From Gammaproteobacteria bacterium (lineage in GTDB: Bacteria; Pseudomonadota; Gammaproteobacteria; Arenicellales; UBA868): 7,607 nucleotides of DNA. The stretch spans positions 1,513-9,119 of the forward strand of contig DPVA01000152.1 in the NCBI GenBank assembly GCA_003529705.1, read 5' to 3'. Below the pieces are notes generated by a model. The model was not told where the DNA came from and made no database searches. It saw nothing but the letters and a program-made list of their open reading frames with translations. Shown one piece after another: positions 1 to 6,396 of this stretch (positions within the stretch are counted from its first letter, which is position 1; every line of letters begins with the position of its first letter). The position numbers and the translations under genes are program-made.

Positions 1-554
1 GGTTCAAGCCGGTAGCCGCCCCAGAACGAAGGTAGTGGCACGTCACTGGCGGCGAACTGCTGCTTCACCTCCTCGAGCTTGGATTCTAGTATCCCCCGGG
101 CGGATATCACACTGCTCTGATCCGACGCCCAGGCACCCAGTTGACTGCCACGGCTGCGGGTGAGGAAATACTTTAGTGATTCACCCGTGGAAATCCGTGA
201 GACCGACCCCTGGATGATTACTTGGCGGCCATGCCGTACCCAGGGAAATAGCATCGCGGCGTGGGGATTCTCCTCAAGATCTTTGGCTTTACGACTGGTG
301 TAGTTGGTAAAAAAGACAAAGCCCTTGGCGTCATAGAGTTTCATCAGTACGGTCCGTACGCTGGGTACCCCCAATTTTGAGGCGGTTGCGAGGCTGACGG
401 CGTTGGGTGCATCAGGGTCCACTGCAAAGATCTCGGAGAACCAGCGTTTAAACTGCTCTATTGGATCTTTTGCCAGGGTGTTGGGGTCAAGTGATCCTTG
501 AGAAAAATCTTCCCGTATGTCTTCAGGTAATGTGATGATGTCGAATCCCCCTGG
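1..554 (-). CDS. pdxH: Pyridoxamine 5'-phosphate oxidase, C-terminus cut by window edge, start unclear
   Basis: FMN enzyme that oxidises pyridoxamine or pyridoxine 5'-phosphate to pyridoxal 5'-phosphate in the cytoplasm (family knowledge). My translation of the minus strand shows the PNPOx order: an N-terminal lid segment IREDFSQGSL (resembling E. coli LRREYTKGGL), RTVLMK with its lysine at 341..339, FFTNYTSRKAKDLEENP, a QVIIQGSV strand, YFLTRSRGSQLGAW (Tyr, Arg and Ser aligning with the E. coli PLP contacts) and SARGILESK. It then enters the C-terminal domain at VPLPSFWGGYR and runs off the left edge, missing roughly 35-40 residues. Coordinates give the open frame after the in-frame TAA at 557..555. 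No ATG, GTG or TTG lies between that TAA and the conserved lid; the nearest codons are ATC at 539 and 536 and ATA further in, with AGGGGG a few bases before the first ATC. It is the last visible gene of the fumarase operon. Family assignment is very secure; start and integrity are not. Confidence 0.9.
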
Positions 555-569
555 TTAGGAACGGCCCAT
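555..569 (-). other. Five-codon open frame (MGRS-stop) at the expected pdxH start
   Basis: The ATG at 569..567 shares its A with the TGA that ends the thioredoxin-like gene (TGATG), the classical arrangement for translational coupling. It is exactly in the pdxH frame, yet reads only ATG GGC CGT TCC before TAA. A single C-to-T change (CAA to TAA) would account for it: with CAA the protein would begin MGRSQPGGFDIITLPEDIRE. It may be a nonsense mutation, a sequence error, or a minicistron followed by reinitiation at a non-canonical codon. Confidence 0.6.
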
Positions 570-1681
570 CAGTACACCACGACCGCTTTACCGTTTTGGC
601 TTACGGGCAGATCGTAACTCCAGATGTCGACATCCAGGCCGTTCTCCCGCCAATGGTCCGCGAGCGCGCCAAGGTAGCGCTGAAAGTTGGGGTGCTCCAG
701 ATAAGCTTTGTCGTTGACGTATCGGAATATGGCCTGTGTGTGAAAAGTCCTGAAAGCACCGTCGAGTCGCATCACCTCTTGGCCGGTCCTGTCAAAAAAC
801 ACAATCGTGGGGGCGAACTGGATATTGAGCTCACGGGCAAATGCGCGTGCTGTGGTGGCACGTCCATCCGGAGTAGTCACCGGGGTATCAGACCACAAGT
901 CGATTTGGACGGAGCGCATTTTCTCTGCCTGCGTTTTGGCGATCTTATGATTAAGCACTTTCTGGTGCAGTGTGTCGCACTGCCGACAGTGGCGCTGCTC
1001 GAAATAGACTGCTAGTGGGCGCCCATCGTCAAAAGAAAGATCATGCGGACCAGCTTCAAAGAAAGGCTGCGGGTTCAGTTGCGGGTTGGCTCCGTGTTTT
1101 TCAGCTTTACTGAGGTACTCGCTGAAATTGCCAGAGTTGTCCGCGCCGTTCCGGGCCCAAGCAACCGCTGCCCGGAAGGCATCGGGCGGGTAATAACCGT
1201 TCAACCTGAGAATTATCTGGCGCGCTTCATCAAAAAAGAGCAGGGTCGGGGTGTAGTTAACCCGCAGTGCCGCGGCTAGCGCTTTTTCAGTAAAAGTTCG
1301 ACCGCCGACCTGAACCACCTCACGATCGCCCCACATGTTGACCGCCACGAGGTCGAAATCTGATTGCATTGTCTCTGCGATATCCCTCTGGGCAAAGTTG
1401 TGTTCAATTAGTGCGTTGCAGTACGGACAACCGGTCTGCCAAAAGTAGAGCACCAGTCGGCGACCCTCAGCTGCAGCTTCATCGATATCTTCCTCAAAAT
1501 CAAGAAAACTCTCCTTGAACCAGCCGGGGTGTTCGGTATCCATGGCACCTAAAAAGGCTCCCGGAGACTGACTGTCGGCCGATGCGGGTAGGTTCACCAG
1601 AACGTTGAGCGTCAGCAGCCCCGCCAGCAACGCTGCGACAGGTTTTATTGCAGATTCTGATCCTATGAGATCGACATTCAT
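569..1681 (-). CDS. Secreted tandem thioredoxin-fold protein, SoxW-like
   Basis: A 370-residue protein made of two thioredoxin-like domains. The N-terminus (AIKPVAALLAGLLTLNVLVN followed by LPASA) looks like a Sec signal peptide cut near residue 35, so it should act in the periplasm. Domain 1 (about 55-175) has the active site GCPYC (C85, C88) and a cis-proline motif YTPTLLFFD (P145). Domain 2 (about 205-322) has HCRQC (C232, C235) and FAPTIVFFD (P291). The halves align throughout (VNMWGD/IDLWSD, LRLNGYY/MRLDGAF), so this is an internal duplication. Domain 1 closely resembles the SoxW type of periplasmic thioredoxin from memory. The start chosen is the ATG at 1681, overlapping the fumarase stop by ATGA; an in-frame ATG 13 codons upstream (1720) would bury the signal peptide and lie inside fumarase. 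No Shine-Dalgarno is evident, which fits coupling. Reductase, isomerase or thiol-repair role is inferred; the substrate is unknown. Confidence 0.88.
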   Translation of the reverse strand: MNVDLIGSESAIKPVAALLAGLLTLNVLVNLPASADSQSPGAFLGAMDTEHPGWFKESFLDFEEDIDEAAAEGRRLVLYFWQTGCPYCNALIEHNFAQRDIAETMQSDFDLVAVNMWGDREVVQVGGRTFTEKALAAALRVNYTPTLLFFDEARQIILRLNGYYPPDAFRAAVAWARNGADNSGNFSEYLSKAEKHGANPQLNPQPFFEAGPHDLSFDDGRPLAVYFEQRHCRQCDTLHQKVLNHKIAKTQAEKMRSVQIDLWSDTPVTTPDGRATTARAFARELNIQFAPTIVFFDRTGQEVMRLDGAFRTFHTQAIFRYVNDKAYLEHPNFQRYLGALADHWRENGLDVDIWSYDLPVSQNGKAVVVY

Positions 1682-3195
1682 GAGACGCGGATCGGAAATG
1701 AGGCAATTTTTTCCCGCCATTCGCGAGGTCCTTCTATGTGAACAGAGGCGCCGGTGCTGTCTACTGCAACAGTGACCGGCATGTCTTCTACTTCAAACTC
1801 ATAGATGGCCTCCATGCCGAGATCTTCGAATGCGATTACCCGTGCCGCCCGAATTGCTTTGGAAACGAGATACGCGGCACCCCCCACGGCGATGAGATAA
1901 ACACTCCGATGCTGCTTGATAGCAGCGATGGCTTCTGGACCGCGCTCGGCTTTGCCTATCATGCCGGCAAGACCTGTGCCAGCAAGCATGGAGTCAGTGA
2001 ATTTGTCCATGCGGGTGGCTGTGGTAGGTCCCGCGGGGCCGACAGCCTCATCGCCAACAGGATCTACTGGCCCCACATAGTAGATAAACCGGCCGGTGAA
2101 ATTGACACCGTCAGGAAGCGGGGCTCCTAATTTCATCAGATCGACTAGTCTCTTATGGGCAGCGTCACGTCCGGTCAGGAGTCGACCACTCAGTAGCAGG
2201 TTGTCACCAATGCGCCACGAACGGTAATCCTCAGGGGTGACTTCATCCAGGTTGACACGTTGCCCTACCGTTTGCTGGGTAATTTCAGGCCACGATGAAG
2301 AATCAACCTGGGGTAGTTCGGCGGGGCCCGAGCCGTCGAGAGACAAGTGGATATGCCGGGTCGCTGCGCAGTTTGGGATCATGGCAACGGGCAAAGATGC
2401 CGCGTGTGTGGCGTAGGTATTGATTTTTACGTCCAGCACCGTCGTAAGGCCGCCGAGCCCCTGGGCACCGATACCCAGTCGGTTGACTGCCTCGTATATG
2501 TTGAGACGCAATGTTTCGGTAGCTGTTTTGGGTCCACGTTCGACAATCTCGGCCATGTCCACGGGCGCCATCAGGGACTCTTTTGCCATCAACATCGCTT
2601 TTTCCGGTGTGCCGCCGATTCCAATGCCAAGAATACCCGGTGGGCACCAGCCAGCCCCGAGGGTCGGTAGGGTTTCGGTAACCCATTCGGCAAGATCGTC
2701 ACTGGGATTCAGCATAGCGAGTTTCGCTTTGTTCTCGGATCCACCACCTTTGGCAGCAACAGTGAGTTCGATCTTATTGCCCGGCACGATCTCGGTATGC
2801 ACGACGGCCGGCGTATTGTCTCCGGTATTTTTCCGATCACCGATGGGAGGCGTGATCACTGATGCCCGAAGCGGATTATCAGGATTGGTATAGGCCCGCC
2901 GAACGCCTTCGTCGATGGCCTGTTGCAGCGAGCAGTTACCCTCGATCGCTACTGCTTGACCGAGTTTCACGAACACGACCACGATGCCGGTATCTTGGCA
3001 GACAGGCCGATGCCCCTGCGCTGCCATACGCGAGTTGATCAGGATCTGTGCAATGGCGTTTTTGGCAGGCGCTGAGGTTTCGCGCTCATAGGCCTGCGTC
3101 ATCGCTTCGACAAAGTCCGGCGGGTGATAGTAAGAGATATACTGCAGCGCATCAGCGATGCTTATCGAGATATCTTCGGTTTGAATGCGTATCAT
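1678..3195 (-). CDS. Class I fumarate hydratase ([4Fe-4S], single chain)
   Basis: Reversible hydration of fumarate to malate in the TCA cycle, cytoplasmic. The 505-residue length is normal for single-chain class I fumarases (the FumA/FumB type). The N-terminal domain (about 10-285) contains three cysteines in the family's cluster-ligand contexts: HRPVCQDTG (C66), GAGWCPPGILG (C184) and IPNCAATRH (C276). The GGGSEN motif is near 150. The C-terminal domain (about 290-500) includes GPAGPTTATRMD near 386-397 and AVGGAAYLVSKAI near 436-448. The start at 3195 is preferred because MIRIQTEDISISIADALQYI matches the family N-terminus and AGGTGA precedes it; the longer frame from 3255 adds 20 unconserved residues. 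It heads an operon with the thioredoxin-like gene (4-nt overlap) and pdxH. Class I enzymes are oxygen- and iron-sensitive as a family. The fumA, fumB and generic fum symbols cannot be separated here, so none is given. Confidence 0.96.
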   Translation of the reverse strand: MIRIQTEDISISIADALQYISYYHPPDFVEAMTQAYERETSAPAKNAIAQILINSRMAAQGHRPVCQDTGIVVVFVKLGQAVAIEGNCSLQQAIDEGVRRAYTNPDNPLRASVITPPIGDRKNTGDNTPAVVHTEIVPGNKIELTVAAKGGGSENKAKLAMLNPSDDLAEWVTETLPTLGAGWCPPGILGIGIGGTPEKAMLMAKESLMAPVDMAEIVERGPKTATETLRLNIYEAVNRLGIGAQGLGGLTTVLDVKINTYATHAASLPVAMIPNCAATRHIHLSLDGSGPAELPQVDSSSWPEITQQTVGQRVNLDEVTPEDYRSWRIGDNLLLSGRLLTGRDAAHKRLVDLMKLGAPLPDGVNFTGRFIYYVGPVDPVGDEAVGPAGPTTATRMDKFTDSMLAGTGLAGMIGKAERGPEAIAAIKQHRSVYLIAVGGAAYLVSKAIRAARVIAFEDLGMEAIYEFEVEDMPVTVAVDSTGASVHIEGPREWREKIASFPIRVS

Positions 3196-3205
3196 GCGCC
3201 GGGAA

Positions 3206-3211
3206 TCACCT
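3206..3211 (-). promoter_or_regulatory. Ribosome binding site that supports the fumarase start at 3195
   Basis: AGGTGA on the minus strand, 10 nt upstream of the ATG at 3195. The spacing is slightly long, but no comparable site precedes the alternative ATG at 3255, and homology also favours 3195. Confidence 0.5.
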
Positions 3212-3245
3212 GCCGAGTGGGCTTGACCTTGATCCTTGTCATTGA

Positions 3246-3254
3246 AGTGTAGCA
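3246..3254 (-). promoter_or_regulatory. Candidate extended -10 promoter element for the fumarase operon
   Basis: The minus strand reads TGC then TACACT, four of six matches to TATAAT with an upstream TG. No clear -35 is present at 16-18 nt. A transcript starting here would have a leader of about 45 nt to the ATG at 3195 and would exclude the upstream ATG at 3255. This is a by-eye prediction only. Confidence 0.3.
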
Positions 3255-3400
3255 AAGCCTACAGGAGAAAATTAATCTGCTGCAGAGGGATCGTTCCACA
3301 AACGCCAGCAAATTGTTAGGATAGCCGTTTGGGTTTGCTGTTGTCGGGCAGGCCGGTCCGGAGGTGAGATCCGGGCAGATACCGCGCACATTCAGAGACT

Positions 3401-5953
3401 ATGCTCGACTCGCTCAACCCGGCAAACCGATGGCTTGCTACCTGCGTTCTGCTGGTGGCCCTGTTCGAATCAAGTCCTGCAAGCGCCTTCGTCGAAGTCG
3501 GGCAGCACAAGATGCGTTGTAGCAAAGCCTTTCCTTGCCCCGAAGAACTACAGGACCGGGTTAACTTCTGGATCGATATCTACAGTCGCTGGGATAGCCA
3601 GGATGCTGTGCTGCATGACTCGGTCGTCCCCAGTCGGGTCTATAGGGTGATTGAAGGCCGCGCCTGTGGCCGCAAGGGCAATACTGAATTCATCAAAGAT
3701 CAAAAAAAGCGCATTGCGTCGGAGTTGCATACGCTTGCCAATAAGGTGGACCGCAAGTCCCCAGTGAGCAGCGCTTACCAGAAACACCTCCTCAAGCTCT
3801 TTCCGGACCGCTCGAGCGCAGACATCCGGCGAGCCGCGGGAGATATTCGCTGCCAGTCAGGTAACCGTGACGGGTTTACCGCAGCGTTGAGACGATTTGG
3901 GACCTATGGCCCCATGGTGCGTCGGGTGCTTAAGGATTCAGGATTGCACAGCGATATTCAGTATCTGCCTTTTGTGGAGTCCTCTTACAGTCCAAAGGCC
4001 TATTCCCGAGTCGGGGCAGCAGGCCTGTGGCAGATCATGCCCGCGACCGGTCGGACCCTGGGCTTGGAGTTGGATGCCACTGTGGATGAGCGCCTAGATC
4101 CTGAGGCGGCAAGCTGGGCGGCAGCCCGTTATCTGAAAGATGCACGCAAAACCCTAACAGTTGCTGCCCGAGCCAAGAACAGCCGGGTGTCCCATAGTGA
4201 GCTGAGTCCCTTTGTCATCACCTCCTACAACTATGGTGTGAATGGTATGCGTCGGGCGATCAAGAAGATGGGTCCGGATTACATGCGAGTGATCAACCAG
4301 TATCGCTCCAAAAAATTTCAGGTCGCGGTCAAGAATTTTTATGCAGGCTTTCTCGCAGCAAGACATGTAACCCGCAACCATAAACGGTTCTTCGGTGACA
4401 TCAAGCCCGGCCGACCGCTCCAGTATCAGACTCTGATTCTCGATCGGCCGGTCTCCGTCGCCAGGCTACAAAGCGTTTTTGGTCTCACCGAAACCCAGTT
4501 GAAGACGCTGAACCCCGCGCTTACCCGTTTTGTCTGGCACGGTTGGCGCTTCATCCCGGATGGGTACAAGTTGCGACTGCCAAAACGCCAGGATGGCTGG
4601 AGCAATCATGTGGCGCGACTTCGGATGATGCCTTCCGAGAGGCGTCAAGGCGGGTCCGTGGAATACACTGTGCGTACAGGGGATACCGCCTGCGGCATTG
4701 CGGCCGCGTTTAGGGTCGACTGCCGTGAACTAATTGCGATCAACGACCTTAACCGCAAGGCGGTCATCCGTGTGGGCCAGAAACTGCAGGTGCCGGCCAA
4801 GAGGCGTAGCAGAAGTCGCGTTGCGCAGCGCGGCAGGTACGAGGTTCAGCCAGGAGATAGTGCCTGTGTCGTCGCGGGCCGTTTCGGGGTGGACTGCGAC
4901 GATCTGCTCGCCGCGAACGGCCTGCATCGGGGTTCCGTACTTCAAGTCGGGGCGTCGCTTGTGATTCCCGGGACGATGCCGACCGCGCCGGGAGGAAGTT
5001 ATACCGTGGGCAAGGGCGACAGCGCCTGTAGTATTGCAAGCCGTTATGGCATCAGTTGCGGCACCTTGCTCTCGGCCAATCGGCTCGTAGAAAGTGATCT
5101 GATCTTCCCCGGACAGACGCTTACCGTACCTGGGGTGGCGGCGCCTAGTAGTGCTGCTGACCGCGCTTCACCTCAGGACCCTGCCAAGACTCTGACTTAT
5201 ACCGTGGTCAGTGGCGACAGCGCCTGTAGAATCGCCGTACGTTTTCAGGTGCCATGCCGTCGGCTGATCGCCGACAATGCGCTCGGCAAAGAGGCGCTGA
5301 TCGTCCCCGGACAGTCGTTAACCATCACGGAGGTGCCGGCAAATCTTGCCCGTTCGTACTCGCCGTCTGCCCAGGCGACTAAAACTGCTGCGTCGTTAGC
5401 GGATACCAAATCAAGCACTGATGAGACTTGGTCGAAAATCGCCGACATTGCCGGGAGTGGTTCGGGGATCGGGTTAAGCGGTGTCAGCCCTCTTGACAGG
5501 CCTATTGATCTGTCGGTTCAGGCATCGACGGCGGATGGCAGAACGCTTTACCGTATCAATGTCGAACCCGAAGAGACTCTGGGTCATTATTCAGATTGGC
5601 TGCGCCTTGGCGGCGTTGAGAAGATTCGAGAACTCAACGGTTATGACGCCACCCAGGTCCTGGAAAGCGGTGATGCGCTTTTGCTTCCAGTAGCAGACGA
5701 GACGCAACGCGATACCTTTGAAAGGCGTCGCGAGGAATACCACCGGGTGCTGGTGGAGGAATTCAAGGAGAATTTCGAGGTTACGGGGGCTGATAAGTAC
5801 AAAATCCGGTCAGGCGACAGCCTCTGGGTTCTTGCCCGCGAATTCGAACTACCCATCTGGGTGATCACCCGTTATAACCCGGAACTCAGAAAGGGCCCGC
5901 CTAGAGCCGGCAAGACTATCAAAATACCCCGGATCCGTTCCCGTCAGGGTTGA
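3401..5953 (+). CDS. Exported MltD-type lytic transglycosylase with multiple LysM modules
   Basis: An 850-residue predicted murein hydrolase that would cleave the MurNAc-GlcNAc bond in the periplasm. A Sec signal peptide (hydrophobic WLATCVLLVALF, cut after SPASA at about 29) lacks a proper lipobox, unlike E. coli MltD. Residues 30-165 form an N-terminal domain with four cysteines (C40, C46, C89, C151). The SLT domain (about 165-330) shows YLPFVESSYSP with catalytic Glu193, GLWQIMPATG (208-217) and ITSYNYGVNG (273-282, the AYN-type motif). A degenerate LysM-like module follows (345-394, ending GYKLRLP). Then come four Cys-paired LysMs (421-465, 480-523, 534-577, 600-643), a low-complexity linker, a degenerate module (716-763, EPEETLGHYSDWL) and a canonical Cys-free LysM at the C-terminus (800-843, GDSLWVLAREF). 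The ATG at 3401 is the only start before an upstream in-frame TGA, with a weak ribosome site. The gene is monocistronic in this window and diverges from the fumarase operon. Activity is inferred from motifs. Confidence 0.93.
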   Translation: MLDSLNPANRWLATCVLLVALFESSPASAFVEVGQHKMRCSKAFPCPEELQDRVNFWIDIYSRWDSQDAVLHDSVVPSRVYRVIEGRACGRKGNTEFIKDQKKRIASELHTLANKVDRKSPVSSAYQKHLLKLFPDRSSADIRRAAGDIRCQSGNRDGFTAALRRFGTYGPMVRRVLKDSGLHSDIQYLPFVESSYSPKAYSRVGAAGLWQIMPATGRTLGLELDATVDERLDPEAASWAAARYLKDARKTLTVAARAKNSRVSHSELSPFVITSYNYGVNGMRRAIKKMGPDYMRVINQYRSKKFQVAVKNFYAGFLAARHVTRNHKRFFGDIKPGRPLQYQTLILDRPVSVARLQSVFGLTETQLKTLNPALTRFVWHGWRFIPDGYKLRLPKRQDGWSNHVARLRMMPSERRQGGSVEYTVRTGDTACGIAAAFRVDCRELIAINDLNRKAVIRVGQKLQVPAKRRSRSRVAQRGRYEVQPGDSACVVAGRFGVDCDDLLAANGLHRGSVLQVGASLVIPGTMPTAPGGSYTVGKGDSACSIASRYGISCGTLLSANRLVESDLIFPGQTLTVPGVAAPSSAADRASPQDPAKTLTYTVVSGDSACRIAVRFQVPCRRLIADNALGKEALIVPGQSLTITEVPANLARSYSPSAQATKTAASLADTKSSTDETWSKIADIAGSGSGIGLSGVSPLDRPIDLSVQASTADGRTLYRINVEPEETLGHYSDWLRLGGVEKIRELNGYDATQVLESGDALLLPVADETQRDTFERRREEYHRVLVEEFKENFEVTGADKYKIRSGDSLWVLAREFELPIWVITRYNPELRKGPPRAGKTIKIPRIRSRQG
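4661..5329 (+). repeat. Four tandem Cys-paired LysM modules (protein-level repeat inside the transglycosylase)
   Basis: Each module begins with Y-x-V or similar, then G-D-[ST]-A-C, and has a second cysteine exactly ten residues later: C431/C441, C489/C499, C543/C553 and C609/C619. The usual bacterial pattern GDTLWSIA is changed to GDSACxIA, so the Leu-Trp pair is replaced by Ala-Cys. Module starts are spaced 58, 54 and 66 residues apart, with linkers rich in Arg/Ser or Ala/Pro/Ser. LysM binds GlcNAc-containing glycans; the paired cysteines are inferred to form an intramodule disulfide after export. Confidence 0.85.
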
Positions 5954-5977
5954 AGCAGTTGTCCCAAAGGCTTGAAC
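5949..5977. terminator. Weak inverted repeat across the convergent stop codons
   Basis: GTTGAAGC (5949-5956) and GCTTGAAC (5970-5977) can pair with one mismatch around a 13-nt loop. It overlaps the transglycosylase stop codon and the last base of the msrB stop. There is no T-tract on either side, so an intrinsic terminator is doubtful. The gap between these convergent genes is only 23 nt (5954-5976) and holds nothing else. Confidence 0.2.
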
Positions 5978-6384
5978 TACTCTGCAGGATCGAACTTCAA
6001 CGCCACTGAATTAATGCAGTAGCGTTGCCCGGTGGGCTGGGGACCATCAGGAAATACATGGCCTAGATGGGCTTCACACCGGCCGCAGCGGACTTCGGTG
6101 CGCGCCATACCCAGACTCGTATCGTGATGCTTATCCACCTGGGCCTCTTCGGCCGGCTGCCAGAAACTTGGCCAGCCGGAGCCTGAATCGAACTTATGCC
6201 TGGCATCAAACAGGGATGCCCCGCAGCAGACACAGCAATACATACCTGGACTTTTACAGTCGTTGTATTCTCCACTGAAAGGGGGTTCGGTGTCTTTCAG
6301 TCGGCAGATTCGATACTGTTCAGGTGTCAGTTCGTTCCGCCAGGTCTCATCGGTCTTCTCGCACCGTTCGCCGGGTTGTGTCAT
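5977..6384 (-). CDS. msrB: Peptide-methionine (R)-S-oxide reductase
   Basis: A 135-residue enzyme of normal single-domain MsrB length that reduces methionine-R-sulfoxide in oxidised proteins. Visible motifs: [10 protein letters not shown] near the N-terminus, two zinc CxxC pairs (C51/C54 in [11 protein letters not shown] and C100/C103 in [14 protein letters not shown]), SGSGWPSF (67-74), [13 protein letters not shown] with the catalytic C123, and INSVAL. No signal peptide, so cytoplasmic. The cysteine found in the SGCGWP motif of E. coli MsrB is Ser69 here, which implies another reduction route. It starts 12 nt after the DAHP synthase stop without a strong ribosome site, so it is probably co-transcribed with that gene. 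Identification is very secure. Confidence 0.96.
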   Translation of the reverse strand: MTQPGERCEKTDETWRNELTPEQYRICRLKDTEPPFSGEYNDCKSPGMYCCVCCGASLFDARHKFDSGSGWPSFWQPAEEAQVDKHHDTSLGMARTEVRCGRCEAHLGHVFPDGPQPTGQRYCINSVALKFDPAE

Positions 6385-6396
6385 ATCAGGTGTCTC

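Larger units (their letters stand above)
3196..3400. other. Divergent intergenic region
   Basis: A 205-nt gap between the start codons of fumarase (minus) and the transglycosylase (plus), so it should hold both promoters. For the minus strand there is a candidate extended -10. For the plus strand I found no convincing -35/-10 pair. A GGAGGTGAG stretch at 3359..3367 looks like a ribosome binding site but lies over 30 nt before the ATG at 3401, and the only start codon close to it (GTG at 3364) is out of frame. No tRNA, riboswitch or strong hairpin was recognised. Confidence 0.7.

Noticed and set aside
596..1279. Plus-strand open frames (139 and 78 codons) opposite the thioredoxin-like gene
   Set aside because: They are antisense to a clearly homologous coding gene, have no recognisable domain, and are explained by its codon composition.
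1682..1720. A 13-codon extension of the thioredoxin-like gene from ATG 1720
   Set aside because: It would place 13 extra residues before the signal peptide and overlap fumarase by 43 nt; the ATGA overlap at 1681 is the normal coupled arrangement.
3196..3255. A 20-codon N-terminal extension of fumarase from ATG 3255
   Set aside because: The extension is unlike fumarase N-termini, while ATG 3195 has AGGTGA upstream and starts where family similarity begins.
3313..3341. TTGTTA as a -35 for the transglycosylase
   Set aside because: The hexamer at the correct distance (TGCTGT) does not resemble a -10 element.
3248..3530. A 13-nt direct repeat, TGTAGCAAAGCCT, at 3248-3260 and 3518-3530
   Set aside because: About one such pair is expected by chance in every couple of windows of this size; one copy is intergenic, the other is coding, and no third copy was seen.
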